This document shows positions 23,944-32,220 of a DNA stretch of 64,000 nucleotides, in pieces. Position numbers and translations under genes: made by a program. The stretch is taken from the NCBI GenBank assembly GCA_018882835.1, contig VERE01000007.1, positions 1 through 64,000 on the forward strand, in the 5' to 3' direction. The stretch comes from Limnohabitans sp. GTDB taxonomy: Bacteria; Pseudomonadota; Gammaproteobacteria; Burkholderiales; Burkholderiaceae_C. Below the pieces are notes generated by a model. It was not told the origin of the DNA and did not search any database. It saw nothing but the letters and a program-made list of their open reading frames with translations. Position 1 is the first letter of the stretch, and every line of letters starts with the position of its first letter.

Positions 23944-23953
23944 CTTGATCAAG
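23944..23953. promoter_or_regulatory. 10-bp palindrome upstream of the luciferase-like gene
   Basis: CTTGATCAAG is a perfect palindrome 9 bases before the start of the minus-strand gene, with another TTATCAA nearby. It could be an operator, but a ten-base palindrome can arise by chance in 64 kb. Confidence 0.25.
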
Positions 23954-24146
23954 TTATCAACAAACGCGAGCTTAGAGGAAAAAAGCCCCCGGGTAAACAG
24001 CCTGACGCAATCCTTGTTCAATTTGGAGGGACTTTGCAGACACAAGAACACCCCCTGGATCTGGCTGCTACCAAAGTATTCACCAGGCGCAGGTTCAAAT
24101 TATCTGGCTTGATGTCGATCAATGGATGTGATGAGTCGATTTGCCC

Positions 24147-25454
24147 ATGCTTAGCCACCTCTTTCGTTGGTTCATTGCCGTTTCATGCATGACTTTGATG
24201 TCCTGCGGCGGCAGCTCTGGCGCTGACACATCGGTTGTTCGTGGGCAATTCATTGACAGCCCGGTGTCAGGGCTGGCTTATGTCACGGCCAGTCAATCAG
24301 GCTTGACGGCGGACGATGGCAGTTTTGACTATGCCAAGGGCGAGCAAGTGACTTTTTCAATGGGCGCGATTGTCTTTCCGACCGTGAAGGCTGCCTTGAT
24401 CGTGACGCCATTGACCATGGCGGCCAGCAGCAACATAGACGCCAACGAAGCCCAGAATATTGCCTACCTTTTGCAAGCGCTGGACGATGACGGCATTCCG
24501 GCCAATGGCATCCGTATTCCCTCATCGATTCCGCCTCTGGCGACCACGCCTGTAGATTTTTCAATCGACCCTGGCCTTTTCGTTGCACTGCCGCAAGTTT
24601 CTTTGCTTGTGGCTGCAGCGGCAAAACTGCGCCTGCCTGGTACAGCACCCACCACACTGGAAAGCGCCAGCGCACACATGTCGAGCAGCCTTACCGGCAT
24701 GCTCGACAGTCGGCTGCTCACTTTGGGGCTGAATGGGTGTACCCTGCCCAGAGCGACGGACCCCGTTCAACAGTTGTCCAGGTCTTTGTGGGCCAGCCTC
24801 TATGCACAACCCGTCAACAATTGGTTTTATGGTGCGAGTGTTGCGGGCAGGCTGACCAACCCGATGGGCGCGCTGATGCGTTACAAACCGGAACTCGGAT
24901 CGCTGGAAATGCGATCTGCACGCCTCAGTGCCGACTGGGATGGGAGCTACTCGGCCACGCAGGACCATTGGTACCGGCACCAAGAGAACAAAAATGTCGT
25001 GGTTCGGATCGCAGCCAAAAAGGGTGCTCAGGAATCCACAAATTACCCCGCTTACATGGGGGTCGCGATTTATTTGCACTACATCGCCAGTGACGAAAGT
25101 TACCTGGAAGTGGAACTCGAGTCCGGCGATGCCAGCACGGCCTACTTTTCTTTCCTGGGCCCGAATGAGGCGACTTTCTACAAGGCCAATGCAGAGGGCG
25201 CACCGATCGCAAAAATGCACTGGGGTGGCACAACGCCTGAGGGGCGACAGTTGGGTGCTTACAACTGCCTGCTTTCACCTGGCAGTTCCATCTTGCTGTG
25301 GCGTCGCCCGACGGGACGGACCGATTTGTTTTTCAGCCCTGACAGCCAGTCGAATCCGCAAGGTTTTCAAATCCCTGTGTATGAAAGCGGTAAGGGCTAC
25401 GCCGGCTCTGCGGGTTTGCGCTCAGGCGTGAAGAAGCTGAACATTGTGCGCTGA
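24147..25454 (+). CDS. Predicted lipoprotein of unknown function
   Basis: A 435-residue protein with a lipoprotein signal: hydrophobic residues 5-18 and a lipobox ending at C20 (TLMSC-GGSSG), so it should be lipid-anchored in the envelope. The beginning of the mature part, GQFIDSPVSGLAYVTASQSG followed by DDGSFDYAKGEQVTFSMG, is a repeat-like beta module seen in other secreted proteobacterial proteins. The remainder is not recognised. A TTG two codons upstream is an alternative start. It is convergent with the serine protease gene, with 4 bases between the stops. Confidence 0.7.
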   Translation: MLSHLFRWFIAVSCMTLMSCGGSSGADTSVVRGQFIDSPVSGLAYVTASQSGLTADDGSFDYAKGEQVTFSMGAIVFPTVKAALIVTPLTMAASSNIDANEAQNIAYLLQALDDDGIPANGIRIPSSIPPLATTPVDFSIDPGLFVALPQVSLLVAAAAKLRLPGTAPTTLESASAHMSSSLTGMLDSRLLTLGLNGCTLPRATDPVQQLSRSLWASLYAQPVNNWFYGASVAGRLTNPMGALMRYKPELGSLEMRSARLSADWDGSYSATQDHWYRHQENKNVVVRIAAKKGAQESTNYPAYMGVAIYLHYIASDESYLEVELESGDASTAYFSFLGPNEATFYKANAEGAPIAKMHWGGTTPEGRQLGAYNCLLSPGSSILLWRRPTGRTDLFFSPDSQSNPQGFQIPVYESGKGYAGSAGLRSGVKKLNIVR

Positions 25455-25458
25455 GGCC

Positions 25459-26262
25459 TCAGGGCGTGCTGGGGGCACTTGGCAGGTTTTCTGGAAGCGT
25501 CAGCCCTTTGATGACCACCACGGTCCAGATGCTGCCTTGCGTTTGCGCAAAAATTTTATAGGGCCGTTGGTGGCTCTCTGGATTCAACGCCCTGAGCTGA
25601 GGTGTCAGGCCAGCCTTTTGCAGGAATGCCAGAAGCTCTGAAGATTTGAGGGCGTAATTGACATTGACGGGTAGGTCGTGGCCTTTGGCGGCAACGCTCA
25701 GTGCATCCAGTTTTTTTTGCACCATGCCAACCACCAAACCCTCAGGCGATAAAACAGGTGAACCCGAATTTCCTTTGGATATTTCAGCACTTAGTTGAAA
25801 GAAGCCCGCGTCGAAGCTTTCATTGCGGTCGCTGCGATTGCCATTGATGATGCCTTGCGTTATTTTTTTGCTGAGACCTTGCAGGCGCGGTTGCGGGTAG
25901 CCGATGACCGAAACCTCCAGCCCCACTGGAACTTCAGACCAGGAGGCGAATGACAAGGGGGGTGCAGAAAATTTGGCACGCAATAGCGCCAAGTCCAGGG
26001 CGCTGTCACTTGATACCAACTCGGCCTTTGACCAGCGTTTGCCTTCAAAAGGCCCGACCCACACGCTGCTTGGGTCACGCACAACGTGCAGGGCTGTGAG
26101 CAAGTAGCCCTCGGCAACAACGAAAGCAGTGCCGATTCCGCTGACGCTGATGCTGGATGCGGTGCTTTGCGAAGCGCTGCTGGAAATGCCGGCTGGGGTC
26201 TGCGCGCTCGAGAAGCCAGCAAGGCAAGCCAGCATGAACAAGCCGAGATGGCGCCAGCTCAT
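25459..26262 (-). CDS. Secreted trypsin-like serine protease
   Basis: A 267-residue S1-family protease with a signal peptide (about 1-20, cleavage near FSSAQ). The catalytic triad is readable as H59 (TALHVV), D90 (SALDLALL) and S166 (KGNSGSPV). No PDZ domain follows, unlike DegP/DegQ. It probably acts in the periplasm. Its ATG overlaps the stop of the CoA-ester lyase gene by four bases, so the two are translationally coupled, an unusual pairing. Confidence 0.85.
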   Translation of the reverse strand: MSWRHLGLFMLACLAGFSSAQTPAGISSSASQSTASSISVSGIGTAFVVAEGYLLTALHVVRDPSSVWVGPFEGKRWSKAELVSSDSALDLALLRAKFSAPPLSFASWSEVPVGLEVSVIGYPQPRLQGLSKKITQGIINGNRSDRNESFDAGFFQLSAEISKGNSGSPVLSPEGLVVGMVQKKLDALSVAAKGHDLPVNVNYALKSSELLAFLQKAGLTPQLRALNPESHQRPYKIFAQTQGSIWTVVVIKGLTLPENLPSAPSTP

Positions 26263-27155
26263 TTGGCCTGCACGGCCTGGTGTCGCCGCATGATTTGCTG
26301 TGCCTGGTAGACCACTGGCAAATCCACCATGCGGCCTTTGAAAGAAAAAGCAGCCTTGCCATGGCTCATTTGGGCTTCATAGGCTTCGACGACAGCTTGC
26401 GCATGCGCAACTTCAGCCTCTGACGGCGCAAATTCTTCATTGAGCACACTGACCTGACTGGGATGGACACAAAATGCGCTTTCAAAGCCGAGCTTTCTTG
26501 CACGCCGGATGCGTGCCCGGAACTGGTCTGTATCCTTGAAGTCAGCCACCGAACCGATAAAGCCGATCGGCAAGATACCAGCGCGCCGGGCGGCGGTCAC
26601 TGCCATGACATTCGGTACATAAAGGCCATCGTCGTCCACGCTCATCTGGAGTGACACGGCCAAATCCTCGGCGCCCACAATCAGCCCGATCACGCGCGGA
26701 TGGGCCGAGGCGATTTCATGGATGCATGCCAGCCCTTGCGCATCCTCCACCATCGCAATGATGCGGGTATGGCCGCGCTGCATGCCGCTTTCATGCTCCA
26801 GCTCGTCCAGGACTTCGCTCACCGACTGGATGAAGGCCGCATCCGGCACTTTGGGCAAAGCGATCGCCTGCACAGCCGGTCGCACGACCGCTTCCAGATC
26901 ACGAACCAGCAGGCGCCAGGGCCGGTTGACGCGCACCGACACCTGTCGCCCAGCCTGCGCGAATCGATCCGCAATGGCCGCCACGCGCTCACGCGCAAAA
27001 GCCTTTTGATCGGGGCCGACACTGTCCTCCAGGTCGATTTGCAAAACATCAGCGGCTTGCTTGAGTGCGCTTTCCACAAACCGATCGCTGACCGCGGGTA
27101 CGAACAGGATGGAGCGCCACACAGGCAAAGCTTGGGTCGAAGGCGTGATTCGCAT
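26259..27155 (-). CDS. HpcH/HpaI-CitE family CoA-ester lyase
   Basis: A 298-residue TIM-barrel enzyme of the citrate lyase beta-subunit-like family: RSILFVPAVSDRFVESAL, DLEDSVGPDQKAFAR (Mg-binding acid), MVEDAQGL and GLIVGAEDLAVSL are present. Members cleave malyl-CoA, citramalyl-CoA or related beta-hydroxyacyl-CoA esters to acetyl-CoA, pyruvate or glyoxylate. Placed behind a CaiB/BaiF CoA-transferase and a Bug receptor, it would fit activation and cleavage of a C4-C6 dicarboxylic acid such as itaconate or mesaconate; the substrate is inference. The start at MRITPSTQ is used; 14 extra codons are open upstream. Confidence 0.82.
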   Translation of the reverse strand: MRITPSTQALPVWRSILFVPAVSDRFVESALKQAADVLQIDLEDSVGPDQKAFARERVAAIADRFAQAGRQVSVRVNRPWRLLVRDLEAVVRPAVQAIALPKVPDAAFIQSVSEVLDELEHESGMQRGHTRIIAMVEDAQGLACIHEIASAHPRVIGLIVGAEDLAVSLQMSVDDDGLYVPNVMAVTAARRAGILPIGFIGSVADFKDTDQFRARIRRARKLGFESAFCVHPSQVSVLNEEFAPSEAEVAHAQAVVEAYEAQMSHGKAAFSFKGRMVDLPVVYQAQQIMRRHQAVQAK

Positions 27156-27217
27156 AAAGGAATGTGCTTTAAGGGGTGGGTGAGAGGACGCGCTCAAAAG
27201 GATTCAGTGGCGCAAGC

Positions 27218-28378
27218 TTACATGCCCAGCTCATCCAATATTTCACGTGTGTGTTGCCCCAGGCTGGGGGCGGGCCTGCGGAAACCGCCAGGGCTTTCAC
27301 TGAGTCGGGGCACGATGTTGTGCATGGGCACGCTGCCCATGTCAGCATCTTCAAGATCGACGAGGGCTTCGCGTCCTCGGGTGTAGGGGTGCTCCATCAG
27401 GTCTGCCATCGAGTAAACCGGCCCCACGGTGACATGCGCAGCTTCGAACAATGCCAGGTTGTCTGCAGTGCTGCGCGCCGCAATGAAATCGCCAATCAAT
27501 TGGTCAAGCGCCTCGCGATGGACCACGCGCGCATCGTTGGTCGAGAAGCGTGGGTCGTCTTTTAGCTCAGGCCGTCCTATGGTGTCGAAAATGCGCATGG
27601 CCATGGATTGCATGGAGCCGCTCAAGGCCACAAAGCCACCGTCGCTGCAAGCGTAGACGTTGCGTGGCGCTGTGTGAGTTGACTGGTTGCCCGCTCTTAA
27701 TGTGGGTTCGCCAGTCAAACGAATCTTGGCAGCCTCTGAGGAAATCACCGAAAAAATGGGCTCAAACAACGACAGGTCAACCACCTGGCCGAGGCCTTTG
27801 CGTTCTGCCACGCGCAAGGCTGTCAGAACACCTGCGGCACCATAGACGCCTGCAATCATGTCGGCCAGGGCCAGCGGTGGCAGTGCAGGGGGGTTGTCTG
27901 GAAAGCCATTCATGTAGGCGAAGCCTGACATGGCTTCCACCAAAGTGCCAAAGCCCGGCTTGTGGCGGTAGGGCCCGGTCTGTCCCCAGCCTGAAATGCG
28001 CACAATCACCAGGGCTGGGTTCAACGCATGAAGGACATCGGGCGCCAGCCCCATTTTTTCGAGGCCGCCAGGGACGAAGTTTTCAACCAGGATCTGCGCG
28101 CTTTGAATGAGTTTTTTCAGCGCGGCCATGCCTTGGTCAGACTTCAGGTCCAAAGCCATGGAGCGTTTGTTTCGGCCATAGACTTTCCAGTAAATGGCTT
28201 GGCCGCTTTCGCGCCAGCGACGCAAATCATCTCCATCGCCAGCGCGCTCGATCTTGATCACATCGGCGCCAAAGTCGCCCAGGTAGGCGGTCAGCATGTT
28301 GCCGGCCACCAGCCGCGACATGTCAACCACCCGCACGTCTGTCAGGGGGCCTTCCAGGTGGGGGTCAAACCGGATCAT
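27218..28378 (-). CDS. CaiB/BaiF family (class III) CoA-transferase
   Basis: A 386-residue class III CoA-transferase. The N-terminal VVDMSRLVAGNMLTAYLGDFGADVIKIE and the GRNKRSMALDL motif are typical, and the catalytic aspartate fits LALADMIAGVYGAAG (about residue 170). It transfers CoA from a donor such as succinyl-CoA to an organic acid. It lies between the CitE-like lyase and a Bug receptor in one minus-strand run, consistent with take-up, activation and cleavage of the same acid. Confidence 0.88.
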   Translation of the reverse strand: MIRFDPHLEGPLTDVRVVDMSRLVAGNMLTAYLGDFGADVIKIERAGDGDDLRRWRESGQAIYWKVYGRNKRSMALDLKSDQGMAALKKLIQSAQILVENFVPGGLEKMGLAPDVLHALNPALVIVRISGWGQTGPYRHKPGFGTLVEAMSGFAYMNGFPDNPPALPPLALADMIAGVYGAAGVLTALRVAERKGLGQVVDLSLFEPIFSVISSEAAKIRLTGEPTLRAGNQSTHTAPRNVYACSDGGFVALSGSMQSMAMRIFDTIGRPELKDDPRFSTNDARVVHREALDQLIGDFIAARSTADNLALFEAAHVTVGPVYSMADLMEHPYTRGREALVDLEDADMGSVPMHNIVPRLSESPGGFRRPAPSLGQHTREILDELGM

Positions 28379-28389
28379 GGTGAGCTTTC

Positions 28390-29358
28390 TCAGTCAATGG
28401 TGGCGCCAGATTCTTTGACCGTTTTGGACCAGCGCGCCAGGTCCTCCTGCAGCAAGCTGGCCAACTGAGCAGGGGTTGCGTTGGACAACTCGACGCCCTG
28501 GGACGTCAGTTTTTCCTTGAGGTCGGGATTTTCCAGCGCCTTTTTCATGGCGGCCTGCAACTGTGCCTCAATGTCTGAAGGTATGCCGCGAGGCGCGTAC
28601 ATGGCAATCCACAAAGAGCCGCTGTAGCCTGGTAACAGTTCACCAATCGCTGGAACCTGCGGCAAGCTGGGCGAGCGCTGGGGCGTGCTCACGCCCAGGG
28701 CAATGAGCTTGCCTGAGCGGATGTGCTGAAGGACCGAGGCTGGCGTTGCAAAAGCAATCGGAACTTGACCGCCCAGCACATCGTTGATGGCCGGTGCCAC
28801 GCCTTTGTAGGGGACATGCTGCAGGCTGACACCTGCGTAACTGCCCAGCATTTCACCCAATAAATGGTTGAGGGTCCCATTGCCAGCGGAAGCATACTGG
28901 TAGTGCCGGGCTGGTTTGGATTTCACTGTCTCAAAGAATTCCTTGAGCGTTTTTGCAGGAAAAGAAGGATGCACGACCAGCACATTCGGGACGGCGCCGA
29001 TGAGTGCAATGGGCGTGAAGTCTTTGACAGGGTCAAACCCCGGCGACTTGTACAACCAGGGGTTGATGGCTTGGGCCGAAGACACCGTGAGCATGAGCGT
29101 GTGGCCATCTTTGGGTGCCTTGGCAACATAGCTGGTGCCGATGTTGCCACCGGCGCCGGGTTTGTTTTCCACCACCACGCTGGCACCCATCACTTCTGCC
29201 AGTTTTTGTGACACCATGCGCCCGACGATGTCGTTGGTGCCGCCGGTGGCTTGGGGCACCACCACGGTGATGGGGCGAGTGGGGTAGTCTGCGGAAAGGC
29301 TCCAGCCGGACCATGACAAAAGAATGGGCAAGGCCAGTAGCCCCAAACGTTGACGCAT
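28390..29358 (-). CDS. Bug-type (TctC) periplasmic solute receptor
   Basis: A 322-residue extracytoplasmic receptor of the tripartite tricarboxylate transporter family, with a signal peptide (about 1-22). Family features: YPTRPITVVVPQATGGTNDIVGR at the start of the mature protein, VENKPGAGGNIGTSYVAKAPKDG and YASAGNGTLNHLLGEML. It binds carboxylates. No TctA or TctB membrane gene is near. AGGAG precedes the ATG. It is divergent from the GntR regulator across an 87-base gap containing an operator-like palindrome. Confidence 0.88.
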   Translation of the reverse strand: MRQRLGLLALPILLSWSGWSLSADYPTRPITVVVPQATGGTNDIVGRMVSQKLAEVMGASVVVENKPGAGGNIGTSYVAKAPKDGHTLMLTVSSAQAINPWLYKSPGFDPVKDFTPIALIGAVPNVLVVHPSFPAKTLKEFFETVKSKPARHYQYASAGNGTLNHLLGEMLGSYAGVSLQHVPYKGVAPAINDVLGGQVPIAFATPASVLQHIRSGKLIALGVSTPQRSPSLPQVPAIGELLPGYSGSLWIAMYAPRGIPSDIEAQLQAAMKKALENPDLKEKLTSQGVELSNATPAQLASLLQEDLARWSKTVKESGATID

Positions 29359-29426
29359 GAAAGTCTCCTGAGATTCAGGCCGGAATTATGGAATTGGCAG
29401 GCGATAGCGTCAAGAATATTGACAAA

Positions 29427-29437
29427 TTGTCTGACAA
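29427..29437. promoter_or_regulatory. Candidate GntR operator TTGTC-T-GACAA
   Basis: A perfect 5+1+5 palindrome lies 9 bases before the GntR start and 69 bases before the divergent receptor gene, with a further TTGACAA at 29419. FadR-subfamily regulators commonly bind such sites. One site could control both directions. Confidence 0.55.
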
Positions 29438-29445
29438 AAAATAGC

Positions 29446-30135
29446 ATGCGCTGTATGACCTTGCTGCTGCCCCAAGTCAAAGCTGAAACCTTGCGTTCGC
29501 AGGTTGAGCATCAGTTGCGTCAAGCCATCGTGCGGGGTCTGCTCAAGCCCGGCCAAAAGTTGGTGGAGCGTGAGCTTTGCGAAAAGCTGGGTGTTAGCCG
29601 GCCTTCTTTGCGCGAGGCTTTGCGTCGCCTGGAAGCCGAAAAGCTGATCGTCAATGTGCCGCACCGCGGCCCCGAAGTGGCCAGCATGACCCTGGCGCAA
29701 GCCCGTGACTTGTACGCCATGCGCCGTTTGCTCGAAGGATTTGCTGCACGCGAGTTCACCCGACTGGCGACGGACGAGCAAGTGAAGGCGCTGACAAAAG
29801 CTGTGAAGCGTTTGCGCGAGGCGGGCCATAAAAACAACCAGGCAGGTGTACTGGAGGCGAAATCCGAGTTCTACGACATCTTGCTCGGTGGCTGTGGCAA
29901 TGCACTGGTGCAAGAAATTTTGGGATCGCTGCTGTCGCGCGTCAGCTTGTTGCGGGCCACTTCCTTGATGCTGCCCGAGCGTTTACCGCAAAGCCTGGAT
30001 GAAATCGATGCCATGCTTCACTGCATCCAGTCCAAGGATGCCGCAGGCGCCCAAACCCTCGCCGACAGGCATGTCCAGAACGCTGAACAAGCGGCGCTGG
30101 GCGTGTTTGAAAAAATTTCCCATCCCTCTCACTAG
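29446..30135 (+). CDS. GntR-family regulator (FadR/FCD type) of the acid-CoA cluster
   Basis: A 229-residue regulator with an N-terminal winged helix (core ERELCEKLGVSRPSLREALRRLEAEKL, about 35-65) and a helical FCD effector domain containing AKSEFYDILLGGCGN and the later DRHVQNAEQ, which supply ligand- or metal-binding side chains. It sits at the divergent centre of two catabolic runs and next to a matching palindrome, so it is the likely local regulator of both. The ATG at 29446 follows that operator; a second ATG three codons later is possible. Confidence 0.85.
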   Translation: MRCMTLLLPQVKAETLRSQVEHQLRQAIVRGLLKPGQKLVERELCEKLGVSRPSLREALRRLEAEKLIVNVPHRGPEVASMTLAQARDLYAMRRLLEGFAAREFTRLATDEQVKALTKAVKRLREAGHKNNQAGVLEAKSEFYDILLGGCGNALVQEILGSLLSRVSLLRATSLMLPERLPQSLDEIDAMLHCIQSKDAAGAQTLADRHVQNAEQAALGVFEKISHPSH

Positions 30136-30145
30136 GAGTTATTGC

Positions 30146-30523
30146 ATGAACAAAGAATCTTTTGACAAAGGCCTGAAAACCCGCCGCGAAGTGCTGGGGG
30201 CCGAGTATGTCGACAACGCCATCAAAAATGCGGATGCCTTCAACCAGCCAATGCAGGAACTGGTCACAGAATATTGCTGGAACGAAATCTGGAACCGTCC
30301 TGGCCTGGACCGTCGCACCCGCAGCATCATCAATCTGTCGATGCTGACCGCGCTGAACCGCCCCCACGAATTGAAGCTTCATGTGCGTGGGGCGCTCAAC
30401 AATGGCCTCAGCAAAGAGGATATTCAGGAAGTGTTCTTGCAAACGGCCATTTACTGCGGCGTACCCGCGGCCATTGACAGCTTCCGCAATGCCAAGGAAG
30501 TGTTCAAAGAGATGGGGATTTAA
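30146..30523 (+). CDS. 4-carboxymuconolactone decarboxylase-like protein (PcaC family)
   Basis: A 125-residue protein of PcaC length. GLKTRREVLGAEYVDNAI at the N-terminus and RTRSIINLSMLTALNRPHELKLHVRGALNNGL are the family core, with the His of the active site in HELKLH. PcaC decarboxylates 4-carboxymuconolactone in the protocatechuate branch, but no other pca genes are present, so a related lactone or keto acid is possible. TAGGAG precedes the ATG; only two bases separate it from the next gene. Confidence 0.8.
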   Translation: MNKESFDKGLKTRREVLGAEYVDNAIKNADAFNQPMQELVTEYCWNEIWNRPGLDRRTRSIINLSMLTALNRPHELKLHVRGALNNGLSKEDIQEVFLQTAIYCGVPAAIDSFRNAKEVFKEMGI

Positions 30524-30525
30524 GC

Positions 30526-31401
30526 GTGGCAGCGCTTCGCATTGGCTTTTTAGGCCTTGGCCAAATGGGGCAGCCGATGGTGCGCAACCTCTTGCGCGCG
30601 GGCTTTGCCGTGACGGGTTACGACCTGAGCGAGGCCGCGCTGGCAACGCTGTCCCAAGAGGCCGGATTTCGTGCCGCCACCAGCGTTCAGGCCGCAGCCG
30701 CTGACGCCGATGTGCTGATACTGATGCTGCCCGATAGCAAAGTGATCGATGCCTTGTTGTGGCAGCAAGGCCTGGCCAAGCAATTGCGACAAGGCCTGAC
30801 ATTGCTGGACATGAGCTCATCCGACCCCGTCTGCTCGCGTGAGAATGCCAGCCGCCTGGCCGCCCTGGGCGTTCACTTTGTCGATGCGCCGGTCTCGGGC
30901 GGCGTCAAGCGTGCGGTGGATGGCAGCTTGTCGATCATGATCGGTGGCGAGGCGGCCCATGTCGATCCCATCCGGCCCGTGCTCCAGGCCATGGGCAAGA
31001 CACTGGTGCATGTCGGGGGCGCAGGTTCTGGCCATGCCGTCAAAGCCTTGAACAACTATGTGTCGGCCTCCGGCCTGGTGGCCGTGTGCGAAGCCTTGGT
31101 AGCTGCGGAAAAATTTGGCATCGACCCCCACTTGGTGAATCAGGTGTTCAATGCCTCGACCGGCAAGAACAACACCACCGAGCTGAAGGTGGAAAACTTC
31201 ATGCTGTCCGAGGCCTACAACTCGGGTTTTGCGCTTGCCCTGATGCGCAAGGATTTGCAAACGGCACAGAGCTTCATTGAGCGCATGGGCACCCCCGGCG
31301 GCTTTGCCAAAGTGTGTTTGCAGACTTGGGCCGAGGCTGAGCAATCCCTGGAGAAGGGCGCAGACCACACCGCCATGCACAAATTTGTGCGCTCGCATTA
31401 A
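30526..31401 (+). CDS. 3-hydroxyisobutyrate dehydrogenase-family NAD(P) oxidoreductase
   Basis: A 291-residue beta-hydroxyacid dehydrogenase. The dinucleotide motif GFLGLGQMGQPM opens the protein, the substrate motif VDAPVSGGVKRAVDG lies near 120, and the catalytic lysine fits GSGHAVKALNNYVSA (about 175). It likely interconverts a 3-hydroxyacid and its semialdehyde or keto acid. The start is GTG, two bases after the preceding stop. It belongs to the GntR-led plus-strand run. Confidence 0.87.
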   Translation: MAALRIGFLGLGQMGQPMVRNLLRAGFAVTGYDLSEAALATLSQEAGFRAATSVQAAAADADVLILMLPDSKVIDALLWQQGLAKQLRQGLTLLDMSSSDPVCSRENASRLAALGVHFVDAPVSGGVKRAVDGSLSIMIGGEAAHVDPIRPVLQAMGKTLVHVGGAGSGHAVKALNNYVSASGLVAVCEALVAAEKFGIDPHLVNQVFNASTGKNNTTELKVENFMLSEAYNSGFALALMRKDLQTAQSFIERMGTPGGFAKVCLQTWAEAEQSLEKGADHTAMHKFVRSH

Positions 31402-31425
31402 GCCATTGCCAAAGGAGTGTTTCGC

Positions 31426-32220
31426 ATGCCAACGCCTATCTGGGAAGCCTATGCCCTGCGGTATGCCACGGTGCAACGCCGTCGCCAGGAAAATTTCATC
31501 GCCGATGACCTGCACGACCAGGCCTCGTCCATGGATTACTTTGTCTGGTTTTTGCGCTCAGGTGATGAAACGATTTTGGTGGACACGGGCTTTGGTGAAG
31601 AGGCCGCCCGCTTGCGCAAGCGCACCTTTCTGCGTTGCCCCATCGACGCCTTGGCTGCGGCAGGGGTGCGGCTGGAGGATGTCAAGGACACCATCATCAC
31701 CCATGCGCACTATGACCATGCTGGCAACACCCGAAAATTGCCACAGACTTCGTTTCACTTGCAAGAGCGCGAAATGGCCTTTGCCACAGGCAAGGAAATG
31801 CGCCACGCCTTCATGCGCCGCGCCTACGACCCCAGTGACGTGTGCGACCTGGTCTATGCCAACTTCCAGGAGCGCCTGGCATTTCACGAGGGCGCCTACG
31901 AGCTTCGGCCCGGCATCACGGTGCATTGGGTCGGTGGTCACACCCGTGGTTTGCAAATCGTGCGCGTGCACACGCGACGGGGTTGGATCGTGCTGGCCTC
32001 TGACGCATCGCATTACCTGGAAAACCTGCGCAAACGCTCGCCGTTTCCCATCGTGGCGGATGCGGGCGAAATGCTGAGAGCCTTCGAGTTGGTGGAAACC
32101 TTGGCCGAGACCCCCGACCACATCATTGCCGGCCACGACCCCATCACCACACGCCTTTACAAGCCCTCCGGTCCTGAAGGACTGGAAATTTATTCACTCT
32201 CTGACCCGATATCCACATGA
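31426..32220 (+). CDS. Metallo-beta-lactamase-fold hydrolase (lactonase-like)
   Basis: A 264-residue MBL-fold protein with the zinc motif THAHYDHAGN, a later GGHTRGLQ, and IAGHDP near the C-terminus, giving the two-zinc set of AHL-lactonase-type enzymes. It probably hydrolyses a lactone or thioester from the same pathway; quorum-signal hydrolysis is an alternative. AAGGAG lies 8 bases before the ATG at 31426, which is preferred to a start three codons upstream. Its stop overlaps the next start (ATGA). Confidence 0.83.
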   Translation: MPTPIWEAYALRYATVQRRRQENFIADDLHDQASSMDYFVWFLRSGDETILVDTGFGEEAARLRKRTFLRCPIDALAAAGVRLEDVKDTIITHAHYDHAGNTRKLPQTSFHLQEREMAFATGKEMRHAFMRRAYDPSDVCDLVYANFQERLAFHEGAYELRPGITVHWVGGHTRGLQIVRVHTRRGWIVLASDASHYLENLRKRSPFPIVADAGEMLRAFELVETLAETPDHIIAGHDPITTRLYKPSGPEGLEIYSLSDPIST

